From Pedobacter mendelii (GTDB lineage Bacteria > Bacteroidota > Bacteroidia > Sphingobacteriales > Sphingobacteriaceae), in the NCBI RefSeq assembly GCF_014635725.1, contig NZ_BMDJ01000003.1, positions 124,001 through 188,000 on the forward strand: DNA of 64,000 bases. The letters are read 5' to 3'. Positions 63,261 to 64,000 of the stretch are shown here, piece after piece. Numbering within the stretch: the first letter of the stretch is position 1; each line of letters begins with the position of its first letter. The position numbers were made by a program, and so were the translations under genes. The notes under the pieces are model-generated. The model saw nothing but the letters and a program-made list of their open reading frames with translations. It made no database searches and was not told where the DNA came from.

Positions 63261-64000
63261 TTGGAGCGTTCAGAAAGCAACCTAAAAATATTGATCGATA
63301 AGATCTCCTCGTTAAAAAGCGAAATACAAAAAGTAATTGTTGGGCAAGATGTAATTATAGAAGAAATGCTCATTGCGCTAATGGCGGGTGGCCATTGTCT
63401 TTTGGAAGGAGTGCCAGGTTTAGCAAAAACTTTAATGGTTAAAACCATGTCTCAGGCATTAGATCTGTCTTTCAGAAGAATTCAGTTTACGCCCGATTTA
63501 ATGCCAACAGATATTGTTGGAACAGAAATCCTGGAAGAAGATCATGTAACCGGAAAACGCTTCTTCAAATTTAACAAAGGGCCTTTGTTTGCAAATATTG
63601 TTTTAGCAGATGAGGTAAATAGAACACCTCCAAAAACACAATCGGCACTTTTAGAAGCCATGCAAGAGTTTGAGGTTACGTATGGTGGACAAACCTATCC
63701 ATTAGACAGACCCTTTTTTATCCTTGCAACGCAAAACCCAATTGAACAGGCAGGAACTTATCCCCTTCCGGAGGCTCAATTGGATCGCTTCCTTTTATAC
63801 ATCAAAATTGGATATCCAACGGCGCAAGAAGAAGCGCAGATTTTAAGCAGTACAACCGGAAGTAAAAAAGCGGTTATCAACCCGATTATTGGTGCCGAAG
63901 AAATTAAAGAATTACAAGCCATTACGAGAGAAATAAGCATCAGCGACGATTTGATAACTTATGTTAGTGAACTAATCCGTGCAACAAGGCCCGATACTAC
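63261..64000 (+). CDS. MoxR-type AAA+ ATPase, 3' end beyond window
   Basis: About 246 codons are visible. Walker A is LLEGVPGLAKTLMVK, Walker B VLADEVNRTPPKTQSALLEAM, sensor region ILATQNPIEQAGTYPLPEAQ, then LDRFLLYIKIGYP. MoxR proteins act as chaperone-like ATPases with vWA-domain partners, expected to the right. No ATG lies in frame upstream before the stop at 63222, so the TTG at 63261 (LERSESN) is the likely start. Divergent from the DUF4159 gene across 152 bases. Confidence 0.9.
   Translation, partial: MERSESNLKILIDKISSLKSEIQKVIVGQDVIIEEMLIALMAGGHCLLEGVPGLAKTLMVKTMSQALDLSFRRIQFTPDLMPTDIVGTEILEEDHVTGKRFFKFNKGPLFANIVLADEVNRTPPKTQSALLEAMQEFEVTYGGQTYPLDRPFFILATQNPIEQAGTYPLPEAQLDRFLLYIKIGYPTAQEEAQILSSTTGSKKAVINPIIGAEEIKELQAITREISISDDLITYVSELIRATRPDT

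Overview
The window reads as a chromosomal segment from a Bacteroidota bacterium, most likely Sphingobacteriaceae and close to Pedobacter. The DNA is AT-rich and most genes lack Shine-Dalgarno sequences. Several promoters fit the Bacteroidota pattern TTG-N17-23-TAnnTTTG. The gene families are typical of the phylum: fused E1 dehydrogenase, DAHP synthase-chorismate mutase fusion, GH109, DUF4159, NIPSNAP, and lipoproteins with short lipoboxes. No IS element, prophage, CRISPR array or tRNA was found. The one RNA gene seen is a tmRNA.

Layout. 1-10260: sugar catabolism, with the end of a rhamnose block (bifunctional aldolase/dehydrogenase and RhaT), a GntR regulator, then araB-araD-araA-symporter closed by a strong terminator. 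10528-17062: a non-phosphorylative L-fucose block (Zn-alcohol dehydrogenase, SDR, FucP, second SDR, FAH hydrolase, mutarotase, lactonase). It has every expected step except fuconate dehydratase. 17054-20484: mutarotase lipoprotein, HAD phosphatase, an AraR/NrtR-like Nudix regulator and an AraC regulator. 20798-29763: mixed genes (Hsp70-like, carboxylesterase, trehalase, GAF histidine kinase, PAS-LuxR regulator), with one gene-poor 0.9-kb stretch around 24.2-25.1 kb.

29895-37955 is the most unusual part. It is a tight five-gene operon of a three-helix membrane protein, a 96-residue beta protein, an exported probable beta-barrel, a patatin-like lipase and a 1339-residue polytopic protein. The last of these combines several extracytoplasmic sensor domains (one Cache-like) with a cytoplasmic P-loop NTPase, a probable winged helix and a C-terminal membrane hairpin. 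It looks like an envelope-sensing, NTPase-controlled lipase system and does not match any system I can name.

38-52 kb holds housekeeping genes: HAD, Mpo1-like, proline dehydrogenase, S4 protein, aroB, sterol desaturase family, then a shikimate/Phe block pheA, DAHPS-CM, aroA, aroC. pheA is preceded by a textbook-quality attenuator: a 20-codon leader peptide with nine Phe/Tyr codons, an antiterminator segment overlapping its stop codon, and an intrinsic terminator just before pheA. 52-64 kb holds a TPR histidine kinase, fused 2-oxoacid dehydrogenase E1, DUF1573 protein, aminotransferase, a GH109 glycosidase with a sugar-kinase-like partner and two identical LacI-type operator sequences upstream, the tmRNA, a pentameric ligand-gated channel homologue, NIPSNAP and DUF4159 proteins, and the start of a MoxR ATPase.

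Intergenic DNA carries several repeat types: REP-like hairpins, an 18-bp perfect inverted repeat, a 9-bp-arm palindrome before aroA, and a 15-copy heptamer array that spans the aroA stop codon. All functions are read from the sequence by eye; no database search was run.
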